Shown here piece after piece: positions 53,235 through 63,859 of a stretch of 64,000 nt of DNA. The stretch spans positions 1,012,501-1,076,500 of the forward strand of contig CAHIKZ030005642.1 in the NCBI GenBank assembly GCA_903632075.3, read 5' to 3'. The notes below the pieces were generated by a model, which saw only the letters and a program-made list of their open reading frames with translations, was not told the origin of the DNA and searched no databases. A program made the position numbers and the translations under genes. Source of the DNA: Acanthosepion pharaonis. Its lineage: Eukaryota; Mollusca; Cephalopoda; Sepiida; Sepiidae. Position 1 is the stretch's first letter, and each line of letters starts with the position of its first letter.

Positions 53235-55717
53235 ACTATTGCCACACTAAGACTAGGCACATGGAACATTCGAACCCTTCAGGACACCAACTCTTCTCTT
53301 AATCACCGTCCTCGACGAAGCATGGCACTCATAGCATCTGAGCTTGCCCTGTATAATATTGGCATCGCTGCAGAGACCCGATTTGCCGGTGAAGATTCAC
53401 TGACTGAAGTTGACGAGGGCTACACCATCTTCCGAAAGGACTGAATCTGGCTTCACGCCTTCATGGTGTCGGATTTGCTATCAAAATCTCTCTCCTCAGA
53501 TCTCTCTCCAAATCACCGACTGGAATCAACAAATGATTCTACAAATACCTCTTGCTTCTAAGCCAGTGGTTCCCAACAGATTTGGGGCCATCACTTTGGT
53601 ATTTCCAAAATTCTGGTGCCCTCCCCCATCCGTAATATTTAATTCGTACATGTATGCTAATTACACATGTACGTACATACGCACAAAATATTTTTATGTA
53701 TGCATACTGTATATGCATCGTATGTATTAACACGCATGAACATAAACACTTTCACTTAAACTCGCTAGAAAACAATTCACTGTTAATAACTCATTCTCGA
53801 ATTGCTCCCTTATTCTGTTTGGTATAGTAAGACGAAGGGTGCACATCCTACGCATCCCCCACCAAAATATTACCATGCCCACCGGTGGGAATGATTGTCC
53901 TACGCAATTCGCCACCGTAATAAATGCTTACGCTCCGACACTTACAGCCAGTGTTGAGGCTAAAGACACCCTTTACGACACTCTTGATTGCATTCATCTC
54001 GGATACTTTAACGCTAGAGTGGATAAGGCTTACATTGACTGGAAGAAGATAATCAATAAACACGTTATTGGTAAAATTAACGAGAACTTAATGAGACTCC
54101 TGTGCCTTTGTGCAACCCATAATCTCACTATCACCAACACTTGATTTCGCCTGCCAAATAACTGCAAGACCTCTTGGATGCATCCTCGCTCCAAAGACTG
54201 CCATCTCATTGACTTTGTGATAACCCCATTTTTGAACCAACAAGACCATATTACCCGTATTTTAAGTGAAGCTGAGTGCAGTACGAACCATCGACGTGGT
54301 CGTTCTGTGATGCACCTTAAGATCAGGAAACATGGGTCAAAGAAGCAGTTAAAACATGCACCTTTCAAAGACCCATCCCGTGTCTCCGAGCTCCAAGCGG
54401 CTCTCGCTACTGATACGGACCCTCCCGCTAAGAGACTGGGTGCTCCAACAGGTGCCGAGATGACTGAAGAATAGGACTGTGTCTTTTCTTCCTTATGTAC
54501 TGTCACCAAGTCGATTTTTGGCGCAGATCATCGCCGTCATGAAAACGGTGTTCCAATTCGTGATCTGCTTGCTTTAAACAATAGAGCACACAATGCCTCG
54601 CTTAGTAAACGCTGTTTCAGCAAAGCAAATGAACGCTTCTTCAAGTTGCGTCCAGAGGCCGAAACTGATCTGCGCCGCATGGAAAATGACTAGGGGTGCA
54701 ATAAGGCTGCGGAAATATGATGCAAATGAACCTCAGAAGTTCTACGACGGCATCAAGGATGTCTATGGTCCAATTCGTGGCTCTGTCGCAACCCTACGCT
54801 CTACAAACTGTAGTATTGTCATCAAAGATCGCCATGGTATATTGAACCGATTGGTGGACACTTAAATGAGTTGCTCAACCCGAGTTTGCTGATCGTTTGC
54901 TGAGTCCACCTCTACTGGTTGATCTTGATACGCAGCCGTTCTTTGAAGAGGTGAGTAGTACCACAAAGAATCTTAAGAGCTAACCTGTTGGTCCCGATTG
55001 TTTTCCAGAAGTATGGGAGTTCAAAAGTCAATCGTCGCCTTCATCGTTTTATCTTTGATGTGGGAAACGCACAGTGTGTGCCCTAACAATTGAAGGATGC
55101 GAACATTGTCATGGCCAACAAACGAAAAGGAGACAAAGCAGATTGTGGAGACAACCATGGGATCTTGCTGCTTGCAGTAGCAAGCAAAGTTCTTGCCAAT
55201 ATTCGTATATATGTTCTACCAGAGATACAATGTACAAAGTCCGCCGTACCACAGGCATGATTTTTGTGGCGGGTTTACTTCAGGAAAAATGCAGGGAACA
55301 GCGTCGATTTGGCTAAAGCCCTCGATAGAATTAATCAGGATTTGCTCTGGTGCATTCTGGCTAAATATGGTTGCCAACCAAAGTTCATTGTCATTATCAA
55401 AGATTTTCACACCAGTATGTATGCACACGTTAGATCTGTAGGCATCGACTCGGATGCTTTTAAAGTCAACGTTGGAGTAAATCAAAGCGGTGCCTTAGTG
55501 CCAAATTTATTCGATATCTATCTTGCTGCTGTGACGTTGCCAAGTCGTCAAAATTTACAACTAGTAGATGGCGTCTGTCTCCGCCATAGACTTGATGCTA
55601 GGGTCTTCACTCTTCGTCGGCTTGGCATTCCTTCAAAAACTAGTACAATAAAGTTTTTTGATCTTTAATATGGTGACGATGCTACCTATCCTAGTATGCA
55701 TCATGATGTCCTGCAAC

Positions 55718-55722
<5 letters not shown>
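53235..55722 (+). pseudogene. LINE pseudogene: AP-endonuclease and reverse transcriptase
   Basis: Endonuclease: LGTWNIRTLQDTN, MALIASELALYNIGIAAETR, GFHGVGFAIK, then after an insertion QFATVINAYAPTLTA, LGYFNARVD (GDFNAR motif, D lost), LCATHNLTITNT, KTSWMHPRSKDCHLIDFVIT and NHRRGRSVMHLKIR. Reverse transcriptase: VDLAKALDRINQDLLWCILA, KYGCQPKFIVIIKDFH, VNQSGALVPNLFDIYLAAV and LQYGDDAT (YADD with A to G). The order and motifs fit the widespread RTE/endonuclease LINE group often mis-annotated as craniofacial development protein 2. At least six frame changes, a hAT insertion at 53564-53897, and loss of the 3' end at a (TA)n array show it is dead. Confidence 0.88.
53564..53897. mobile_element. hAT-type non-autonomous element, 334 bp
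   Basis: Starts CAGTGGTTCCCAACAGATTT and ends GGTGGGAATGATTG, an imperfect inverse. Flanks TTCTAAGC (53556-53563) and TCCTACGC (53898-53905) agree at 6 of 8 positions, the size of a hAT duplication. Removing it rejoins the LINE endonuclease between PLASK and FATVINAYAP. Confidence 0.72.

Positions 55723-55723
<1 letters not shown>

Positions 55724-55808
<85 letters not shown>
55724..55808. repeat. (TA)n(GT)n microsatellite
   Basis: TA then GT, at the broken 3' end of the LINE. Confidence 0.95.
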
Positions 55809-55809
<1 letters not shown>

Positions 55810-55869
55810 AAAGGAAACATATCAATGGTATATAAACTAAGTGGATCCTAGTAAAATAAAATATTAAAA

Positions 55870-56690
55870 CTGATCCACAAAAAGAGCTCAATGTATTTAT
55901 TAATACAGAGCAATATATTTAATAAACAATAAAATCCAAAATTGCCTCATATGGGGAATAATCTATTTCGGCAGACAATGATGTCGGTCGTCTGTCTTAT
56001 CGATCCCGGTGTGGGCTGAGTTCGTGTCAGAAATAGAAATTTAACTGTGAAAGCTAAAAGTAAAAAAAAATAAAACCTGTCGAAAACCTAATACATAATT
56101 TATCCATTTCAATGTTTCAGACAGACGAAAGGCACGAGACAGGGGTCAGGGGAGGTTGGAAGTTATTTGTCTTAAGTGAAAGAAGTTTTATAAAGTTAAA
56201 CCCAAATATTAACCTTATGACATTAATTTGGAGTTATATGAAGAATGAAATATTAATTTAAAATTAAAAGAGGAATAAAAAGGGGTTTAAAAATAACTTT
56301 AAAATATATAGATAAAAGGATCTAAGGGATTAATGGAAAGAGAGTTGGGGAGATCTCAGAGCAGGGAGAGTTTATAAATTATAAATAATAGAGTTTAAAG
56401 GGGTTATAGTGGGGGAATTTATAGAAATACATTCGACATTTGAAGAGTTAGAGGGGAGTGAATATTATGAAAATATAGTAGCTAATTAAGTTAAACCGAT
56501 ATTATGGAAATTTGAATTTGTTTTTATGTCAACATTTTAACACTAATTCATAGATCCTTTAGTTTTCACAGTTAAATTTCTATTGCTGATAGGAACTCAG
56601 TCCACACCGGGATTGATAAGACAGACGACCTATATCTTTGTCTTCCGAAACAGGTTATTCCCCATGTGAGGCATGAGGTTTTTTATGAAG
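55870..56690. mobile_element. PLE-type inverted pair around a 490-bp AT-rich core
   Basis: Left arm (about 55935-56065) GGAATAATCTATTTCGGCAG, TCTTATCGATCCCGGTGTGG; right arm (about 56560-56690) CCACACCGGGATTGATAAGA, CCGAAACAGGTTATTCCCC. GAGCTCAATGTATTTATTAA near 55886 resembles the GCTCAAT motif of the other PLE ends. Confidence 0.65.
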
Positions 56691-56699
56691 TTTTTGGCA

Positions 56700-57735
56700 T
56701 TTTTAAGTAATGGACCCATAACTGTATAAATTACTTGATGGATATAACATAAAAGTTTTATTTAAGATCCGACAATTATATGATTTTTGCAAGAATTTCT
56801 AAATCAATGTGTTTATCTCCGCAAAAAGTGGCTCAAATTTCGCGTATTAATTTATGGCTACCTGATGACGCAAGAAAAAAATTAACCAAAATTTTGAAGG
56901 TTAAAAGAGGATAAAAGAAATAAAATTTGATAATCAAAAAATCCTTTCGTGTTTCCTCTTAATCGTTTTGAACCCTGAACACCGCTTTACCTGTGGTAGA
57001 GAAAAATACCCAGCCATCGGTTGAACGGTGGGTAAACACTTGTAACTATTTTTATATCTACCGTGAAACATTACATACGAATTATTTGCGAATTTTGACT
57101 CAGGAGCTCAGGCAGAAGGATTAAAATTGTTCAGGAATGCAAGGCTCAAATAGCATCAAGATTTCGACGATAAAACATTTTTCTATCATGATATGCTCAT
57201 TTTTAGCGAGTAATTCTATCGGATTTAATCTATACTTTCAATATATATGCACGTGTGTATGATCATATGACTGTATACAACGATGTATCCGTATCTATAA
57301 TGTCTGTATATATATATGTAAACATACATTTTATATTATTATGTGTAAACATATATTTTATTGGTATGTATATATGTATGTATTTACTTGCAACGTGTGT
57401 GGAAAACAATGTGCTTTGGTTGGTGAACTAAAATTTTATATGAAAGCTCTTCAAAATATTACAATAACATCTACTGCAAATGTCGCCCAACATTGCCACA
57501 TCTTACGTCCCTAGCAGGGGCGAAAATCCACACCCACTCTTCCTTTATTTGGCATTACTCGAAATCGATTTGTAGCCATCACGTATCTATATATGTAGGC
57601 GGGTAGGTAGGTAGGAATATCAATAAGTCTAATAGTGAAAACGCATTTAGTTTACACAACAAATATTTGTTTTAATATCTCTTGTTGTCAACGTACATAA
57701 TCTAACGCTTCATCATAGATCACATAGATCGAATA
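56700..57735. other. Unassigned sequence
   Basis: TATATGTA-rich around 57230-57390; otherwise nothing recognised. Confidence 0.4.
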
Positions 57736-57739
57736 TTAT

Positions 57740-58240
57740 ACATTGATTGGGACGGGATGGCCAAGGACGGATTCCAAAAGCTGAACAGAGTATTGCTAAT
57801 TAGGAGGATTACTGAGCTGTCACGCGACACCTCTCCTCCTTTACGGCAGCGAATGTTAGACGGTCTCCTCAAAGATGAAGAAGAGACTCGAGCCGACAGA
57901 GATGTGGTTCTACAGAAGAATGCTGAGAATATTATGGATCGAGCGTGTGAGCAACGATGAGGTCTTGGAGAGGATGCAGAAGGCTTATACTTAACACCAG
58001 GAAGAGGCAGCTGAAGTTTCTGGGACATGTAATGAGAAAGGAGGGTCTGAAGAATCAGATACTCACGGGTTGAATAGAGAGAAAAAAAAAGAGACACGGG
58101 AAAGCAACACATGACATACCTGGCGGGCTTGAGCAGATGGATGACGGTCTGGGGAGGTGGCAGAGGGACGAAACAAGCGATATGGGGAAGTGGAGAGCTA
58201 TGATCGCCTACGTCCTGAAAGGACACGGCACATAAAAAGA
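57740..58240 (+). pseudogene. LINE 3' end (family 1)
   Basis: MAKDGFQKLNRVLLIRRITE, then across frames RRMLRILW-like, RKRQLKFLGHVMRKEGLKNQ, ILTG, and DMGKWRAMIAYVLKGHGT stop with an AAAAAGAAAGAAG tail. This is the most complete family 1 C-terminus here and serves as the reference for the shorter copies. 5'-truncated, at least three frameshifts. Confidence 0.82.
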
Positions 58241-58244
58241 AAGA

Positions 58245-59530
58245 AGAAAAGAAGTTGGATCAGAGGCTTCATTCCACTACTTTTACTGGTATTTAATTTG
58301 GTATTACTAATCTTCCCATAGAAAGTAGAGTCGAATCGACAAAAAAGCAATTTGTCTTGTTGGAATCATTATCGATGTAAGATAACACAAGGAACTGTCT
58401 AACCTTTCACTTTATCAAGTCACTCTGTCTCTCTTACAAAACTTTCTATCAACACCTCTCTCTCTCTCTCTCTCTCTCTCCCTCTCTCTTCCTTTTGACC
58501 AATCTATTTTAACTTCTCTTTCTTTCTCTTTAACTTGGCTTCCCTCTTTCTTTCTCTCTAACGATTCTTTAGATTTTTCTCTCTAAAATTAATCTTCCTA
58601 TAGTTTCATCGGCAATTATACATTCATACGAGCTATGCTCAATAATTCGCTAAAAAGAGCATACCCTGATGAAAAAAGACCCCGAACTTGATTAAACAAT
58701 TTTTTATCGTCTAAATGTTTATGTTATTATTAAGAGGAAAGACCAAAGTATTTTTTGAATATTTTTAAAATTTTTTAATCCTTTCTAGCACGTTATTCTG
58801 AGTCATCAAAATGTCTTTCTCTTAGCATTGTGGATGAAATAAGAATATTGAAGGTTTTTGAAAGTGTTTTCTATGTCTATTTCTTCAAAGGGTTGATAAG
58901 CCATAAAAAAACGAATGAATCAATTAATGAAATATTGATTAACTACACAGGCATATCTTTTAGATTTATTTACATTCTCTGGAATATAAATGTATAGAAA
59001 TTAGTATGACCACAAATTGAGGGATCAGTCTATATATTGATTGTAATATAGAATTAATCCCCCACTTTATATCCACATTCTAATTCCTTGTTTGTTAACC
59101 AAATTCTGATTAGGTATGGATCTACCTCTTCTCCCCCCCCCCTTAGTGAAGACTTGTATAATTAAGACATTATCCTTAAAAAAATTCTTAGTGTCTAAAA
59201 AGTTTTGTCTGGCTTTAAATAACCTGCAAATGGTTGGTAGGCTGTTGAAAACGAATCAGTGAATCAAAAATATTTTCAGTATAATCTCCTTCATAGATCG
59301 CCTTGTTCGAACATTATACATTGAAAATTTTAGATCAAAATTTAACAATCTAGTATGTCATGCCAGAGGCTTCTTTGACTTGCATCGTACGTATTTTCCC
59401 ATAGCAAGAGGCTGAAATAAACAAATCGGGAGCATTATCACTTGAAGATAACACAAGGAACTGTCCAATTATCTCTCTCTTGATTTCACTTTTTAGTTTT
59501 CTTTACCTATTTATCTCTCTTCGACGTCAC
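58245..59530. other. Unassigned, CT-rich in part
   Basis: (CT)n at 58459-58490. AACACAAGGAACTGTC occurs twice (58386 and 59451), suggesting a diverged duplicated unit of about 1.07 kb (58.3 and 59.4 kb). Confidence 0.5.
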
Positions 59531-60160
59531 TTCTCTCTTTGTTGAACTCTGTCCTGACGTCTCTTTTTCTCTCTCTTCCAACCACTCGACCTTACTCTCT
59601 CAACTTTTCAGTCAACTTCTCTCAAACTCTCACTCGTTTAAACATCAATATCTGCCTCTTTCTATCTACTGACCCCATCTCTACCTCGCTTGACCTTCCT
59701 ATCTCTTCTCTCTCTCTCTCTCTGCTTTTTTCTGTGCTTCGCTTTCCTCCATCTGCATCCGCATTCATGCACTTCCACAAATGTCACATCAATACAAACA
59801 GTTGCATTTTGATGCACATATATACACATGCATGTTTTAATTTAGAGAGTTCTCTGAGTGCAAAAGAAATGCTGATGTGACCGAAAAAGGCCTTCCTGTG
59901 TAGCTTCAGGACAATATAGAGTAAAGGCATGATACCCCACGCCGTGTTTGTGGTAGGGCAGATAAAATTAAGTTATATGTGAAGTTATCGACTAACTACG
60001 AAATAGCATTAAGGACTAAAAATCCATTTCAAATTTGTGATAAAGTTTCTAAGTCAGCTGGTCGGCCGAAAAGACATGCAGTCAAAAATAAACCTAAGGA
60101 CAGCAACATTTTTGTGTCTGCAAAATTTATACCATGTATATTAAAAACTTTTAAAGAGAG

Positions 60161-60177
60161 TTCATCTCTCTCTCACT

Positions 60178-60257
<80 letters not shown>
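60161..60257. repeat. (CT)n(TA)n microsatellites
   Basis: CT then TA. Confidence 0.95.
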
Positions 60258-60263
<6 letters not shown>

Positions 60264-60379
60264 AATATAATGTAGTGGTTCCAACGAGAGAAAAGTATGT
60301 ATATTAAAAAGAAGAGAAGAGATGTGCCGCAAACGTTTTTGGTTGTAATGTGGATTTATTTAGAAAAAATATTATGCTT

Positions 60380-60410
60380 TGTTTTACATATATATATATA
60401 TATATATATG
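60380..60410. repeat. (TA)n microsatellite
   Basis: Short TA array. Confidence 0.9.
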
Positions 60411-60460
60411 TAAGGTCCAAATACTAATATTTCCTGGTTATAATTTATTACATTAAATAA

Positions 60461-60492
60461 TATCTCCGGGTTTTTTTAAACCCGGAGATATA
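60461..60492. repeat. Perfect hairpin
   Basis: ATATCTCCGGGTTT and AAACCCGGAGATAT around a T4 loop. Confidence 0.9.
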
Positions 60493-60524
60493 TTTTGTTT
60501 ACATTTTGAGGTCTGTTTACATTT

Positions 60525-60585
60525 TGTTGGTCTGATGAATTGGATCATGGTTACGATTCCAATGTAATAAACATGAAATATTATT
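60525..60585 (+). ncRNA. Degenerate hammerhead-like motif
   Basis: GGTCTGATGAATTGGA with stem ATTGGA/TCCAAT but GTAATAAAC in place of GAAAC. Probably a fossil. Confidence 0.35.
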
Positions 60586-60631
60586 TGATGTTTGAGCCTC
60601 TTATATTATATTCTTGCTTTGGGAACCTCGA

Positions 60632-60800
60632 CGTGATATAATGGTTAGCAAGCTTGTTTCGCTAGAACCATTACATCTGAGTAGTAAGTTCGATCCTCAC
60701 TGGGTGCCCACTACTTTCGGCTTTGTGCCACATCTAAGCTACACTTGGAAAATTCCCATTATATTCTTACTCTCTTGTACATAGATCTCTACCTGGATTT
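60632..60800 (+). mobile_element. tRNA-derived SINE (family S3)
   Basis: GATATAATGGTTAGCAAGC (A-box-like) and AAGTTCGATCCTC (B-box) 40 bp apart, then GGCTTTGTGCCACATCTAAG. No matching copy elsewhere in the window. Confidence 0.55.
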
Positions 60801-60811
60801 CATCTACTTGG

Positions 60812-60851
60812 AAATATATATATATATATATATTGAAGACTAATATTATCA

Positions 60852-60901
<50 letters not shown>
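60812..60901. repeat. (TA)n and (TA)n(GT)n microsatellites
   Basis: 60812-60832 and 60852-60901. Confidence 0.95.
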
Positions 60902-60904
<3 letters not shown>

Positions 60905-61030
60905 CGGTATTAAGTGAAAAGTGCTCAATATCCGTGACAGAGCTAGCTAATATATGCGATTGCATGGATAATAGTTTATAACTCCGGGTTTCACGCTTTC
61001 GTGATCTTCAGAGAAACTGGATTATTTTTT
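60902..61030 (-). mobile_element. PLE-type terminal fragment with hammerhead-like motif
   Basis: GTGCTCAATATCCGTGACAG on the plus strand, and on the minus strand the core CTGAAGA (61005-61011), stem ACG/CGT, GAAA (60989-60992), a short AC/GT stem III and a GTT site; stem I AGTTT/AAACT is offset by two bases. Confidence 0.45.
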
Positions 61031-61300
61031 CAAAAGTGGGTCAATTTATTCTTTATTTGTGTTTGATTATTTGTGTGTGGCGGGAGGGGGAAAATGTTCT
61101 TCAGTTTTTGTTTGGGATGACACTCTCACATATACATAGACACACATGCATACATGTACATAGCAAGTTAACGGATCAATTTCTTAGTGTTGGTACAAAA
61201 CTGATTAAGAAAGACGCTGTAATTATTCTTATAGTTTTATTTTCCCAAGTACTTTCATCTTCAATTTATCCCTGAAGATGATCTTGGATGAGATGAATGA

Positions 61301-61510
<210 letters not shown>

Positions 61511-61557
61511 TATATAAATAATTATACATACTTATATTTATTTATATTTTATACACT

Positions 61558-61560
<3 letters not shown>

Positions 61561-61649
<89 letters not shown>

Positions 61650-61690
61650 TATAGTTATTAAATAATACATAATATCTATATATATATGTG

Positions 61691-61732
<42 letters not shown>
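61561..61732. repeat. (CA)n(TA)n and (TA)n(GT)n microsatellites
   Basis: 61561-61641 and 61676-61732. Confidence 0.95.
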
Positions 61733-61741
<9 letters not shown>

Positions 61742-61949
61742 TACCTATACTTGGGCGATGTAAAAAAAAAAACAAATAATACAATTTGTATATAAAAAAT
61801 ATATTTGAGCAAACCGATATCAGGGAAAAAATTCAATAAAAAAAGAAAAAGACTTAAAACATCCGTGTCAGTCGAAAATAATCAATCAGCACTGCATTGC
61901 CAAGTCAAAAGAAAAAAAAACACCGACAGAGTAAATTAAGTAAAAATGT

Positions 61950-62094
61950 AAAAAGTGCTCAATACACTAAGTAGAGCAAAATCTAAAAAACCTAGTGAGC
62001 CAGAACCTACCTACCAAGGTGTCACGTAACAGATCTTCAGGGCCAGTAGTACTCTGAAAATCCGTTAGGTGAGACATTGTTACGTAGGTTCTGG

Positions 62095-62096
<2 letters not shown>
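61950..62096. mobile_element. PLE-type terminal fragment
   Basis: AAAGTGCTCAATACACTAAG with AGAGC, then ACCTACCTACCAAGGTGTCA and its inverse region ending at the (TA)n array of 62097. Confidence 0.5.

Positions 62097-62161
<65 letters not shown>
62097..62161. repeat. (TA)n microsatellite
   Basis: Uninterrupted TA. Confidence 0.95.
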
Positions 62162-62164
<3 letters not shown>

Positions 62165-62227
62165 CTAAAGAATTCATAGATTTTATTTTTTTAAACCAAC
62201 GTATTTAATTAATTTAAACGTAATTTT

Positions 62228-62434
62228 TAGTGGATACTCATATTTAAATAGACGCTTCGTTTTTTAAACAATGTTTATTCTGTCTACCGGCCTGCACAGT
62301 TGAGAAGACTTAATAAACATCACATTTTCTTTATTAAGATTTCTCGAGTGTGCAAGTCGATAGACGAAAAAACGCAGTTTAAGAAACAGAGCGTCTACTC
62401 AAATACGAGTATCCACTTAAAAATAACTTAGAAA
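62228..62434. mobile_element. Inverted pair of SINE S1 bodies (palindrome)
   Basis: GTGGATACTCATATTTAAAT ... TTAATAAA and its inverse TTTATTAAG ... ACGAGTATCCAC, about 90-bp arms with an 8-bp centre. Confidence 0.8.
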
Positions 62435-62554
62435 ATAATAAAAAATATCTCGGATTAACAAATAAAATTAAGTTTCAGATATGAAACTGAGCAGATATGG
62501 CTTTCGAGAAAACCTGAACGATTTAAGAATTAAATATGACTTTGTTTGGGTGTG

Positions 62555-62750
62555 AAAATCTCCATAGCCAAGGGGGTGAAGGGGTTCCTTCTTCAAAGTC
62601 GGGCTTACGTTCGAATCCTGTTGGAGGGCGCATTTTCTTTATTATTCATTATTCTCGAAATGTGCATTCAAGAAATATGTACACGAAATAAACACTATTT
62701 AGAAAAAAACGCAGAGTCTACTTAATACGGGTATCCACTAAAAATAACGT
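62555..62750 (+). mobile_element. tRNA-derived SINE (family S1)
   Basis: A-box CATAGCCAAGGGGGTGAAGG, B-box ACGTTCGAATCCTG, body with CATTTTCTTTATTATTC and end GAGTCTACTTAATACGGGTA then TCCAC. Confidence 0.68.
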
Positions 62751-62799
62751 TTGAAGTTATATATATATTTATTAAAGAGATTTTTATGTTTAACGTTCT

Positions 62800-62890
62800 T
62801 TTTTTATAGATACAAGTATTTAAGTAAATGCTCTGTTTATAATAAACAGTATTAAATAACATTTACCGGCCTGAATGTCCGAGAAATTTT
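62800..62890 (-). mobile_element. SINE S1 body fragment
   Basis: ATACAAGTATTTAAGTAAAT, ACATTTACCGGCCTGAATGT. Confidence 0.55.
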
Positions 62891-63043
62891 CATAGAAATT
62901 TTCCTGTCAAAGGACGAATATTTTCTATCTATATATATCCAAGTAAGATGAGAACGAATCAGTTCAATTCCAACGTCCGCAACATTTAATTTAAAAGTAG
63001 AGCAATATTCTTTATTTGAGGATATTACATTGAAACATGTCAA

Positions 63044-63103
63044 AATCACTACGCAATTGCTGTCTTGTTTCGATGCGCATACAACGCATTTCATCAGGCG
63101 ATT
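63044..63103 (-). ncRNA. Hammerhead ribozyme motif, canonical core
   Basis: Minus strand: stem I AATCGC (63098-63103) with GTGATT (63044-63049, one G-T pair); core CTGATGA (63091-63097); stem II ATGCG/CGCAT; GAAA; stem III reduced to AC/GT; triplet GTA. Same family as 38411. Confidence 0.6.
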
Positions 63104-63374
63104 GTAAATTACTGAAAATAAAGTAAAAGAAAGAAAGAAAACAAGAAAAGGGGGGAGAGGATTATAAGTTTTGTGGGAAACAATTTTAGACTTTGAAAGA
63201 TGATAACAGAACTACTAAAGTGAAATGGAAAATTTTAAAAATAGGACATGTAGATCCATATATGAACCCTGTTTTCTGTGGTTATATGAAAATTGCAAAT
63301 CATCAGGTTCTGTGATAAGAATGCTTTATTAAAAAAAGATCCGAGTTAACGGTGAATTGTAATCACAGTCTACC

Positions 63375-63434
63375 TTTTACCTTGCAATTGTGTAGCGATT
63401 TTGATATGTTTTCAATGTAATATCCTAAAATAAA

Positions 63435-63437
<3 letters not shown>
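63375..63437 (+). mobile_element. PLE-type 3' end fragment
   Basis: GCAATTGTGTAGCGATTTTG then CAATGTAATATCCTAAAATA, running into (TA)n. It preserves the 3' side of stems III and I (GTGT-A-GCGATT) of the 38411 hammerhead family. Confidence 0.6.

Positions 63438-63501
<64 letters not shown>
63438..63501. repeat. (TA)n microsatellite
   Basis: Uninterrupted TA. Confidence 0.95.
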
Positions 63502-63503
<2 letters not shown>

Positions 63504-63632
63504 TATATAATTGGTATATATGGAATGAATTCCAATAACCAACAATTACTATTCTTAAAAGAGTGCTCAATACAAAGTAGAGCAGATATAATTATTATTT
63601 ATAAAGAAATTATAACGTAAGTATATTATAAA

Positions 63633-63687
63633 ATCACTACAAAAATAGCCATTTTGTTTCAACACACTCGGTGTCTTATCAAGTGAT
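63633..63687 (-). ncRNA. Variant hammerhead ribozyme (U3-A8 class), three stems
   Basis: Minus strand: stem I ATCAC (63683-63687) pairs with GTGAT (63633-63637); core TTGATAA (63676-63682); stem II GACAC/GTGTT with loop CGAGT; GAAA (63657-63660); stem III ACAAAA/TTTTGT, 6 bp; triplet GTA ending at 63638. All three helices form and no base is extra. Confidence 0.62.
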
Positions 63688-63714
63688 GATGTTGAAGATA
63701 AAATAATTATTTGA

Positions 63715-63770
63715 TTATACTTGATAAGACACCGAGTGTGTTGAAACAAAATGGCTATTTTGTAGTGATT
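63715..63770 (+). ncRNA. Variant hammerhead (U3-A8 class), weak stem I
   Basis: Inverse partner of the copy above: core TTGATAA (63721-63727), GAAA (63743-63746), same stems II and III, but stem I is only about three pairs. Confidence 0.5.
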
Positions 63771-63795
63771 TTATAACATACTTATGTTATAATTT

Positions 63796-63806
<11 letters not shown>

Positions 63807-63848
<42 letters not shown>
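63807..63848. repeat. (TA)n microsatellite
   Basis: Uninterrupted TA. Confidence 0.95.
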
Positions 63849-63851
<3 letters not shown>

Positions 63852-63859
63852 GGTATGCT

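Larger units (their letters stand above)
63617..63778. mobile_element. PLE-type palindrome, arms about 57 bp
   Basis: Left arm from TTATAAAATCACTACAAAAA to GTGTCTTATCAAG is repeated inverted at 63720-63776 with one base difference. Each arm carries a variant hammerhead. Confidence 0.9.

Noticed and set aside
56868..56895. CTGATGACGCAAGAAAA as a hammerhead core
   Set aside because: No stem II and no stem I.
58664..58700. CTGATGAAAAAAGACC as a hammerhead core
   Set aside because: No closing stem and no GAAA after it.
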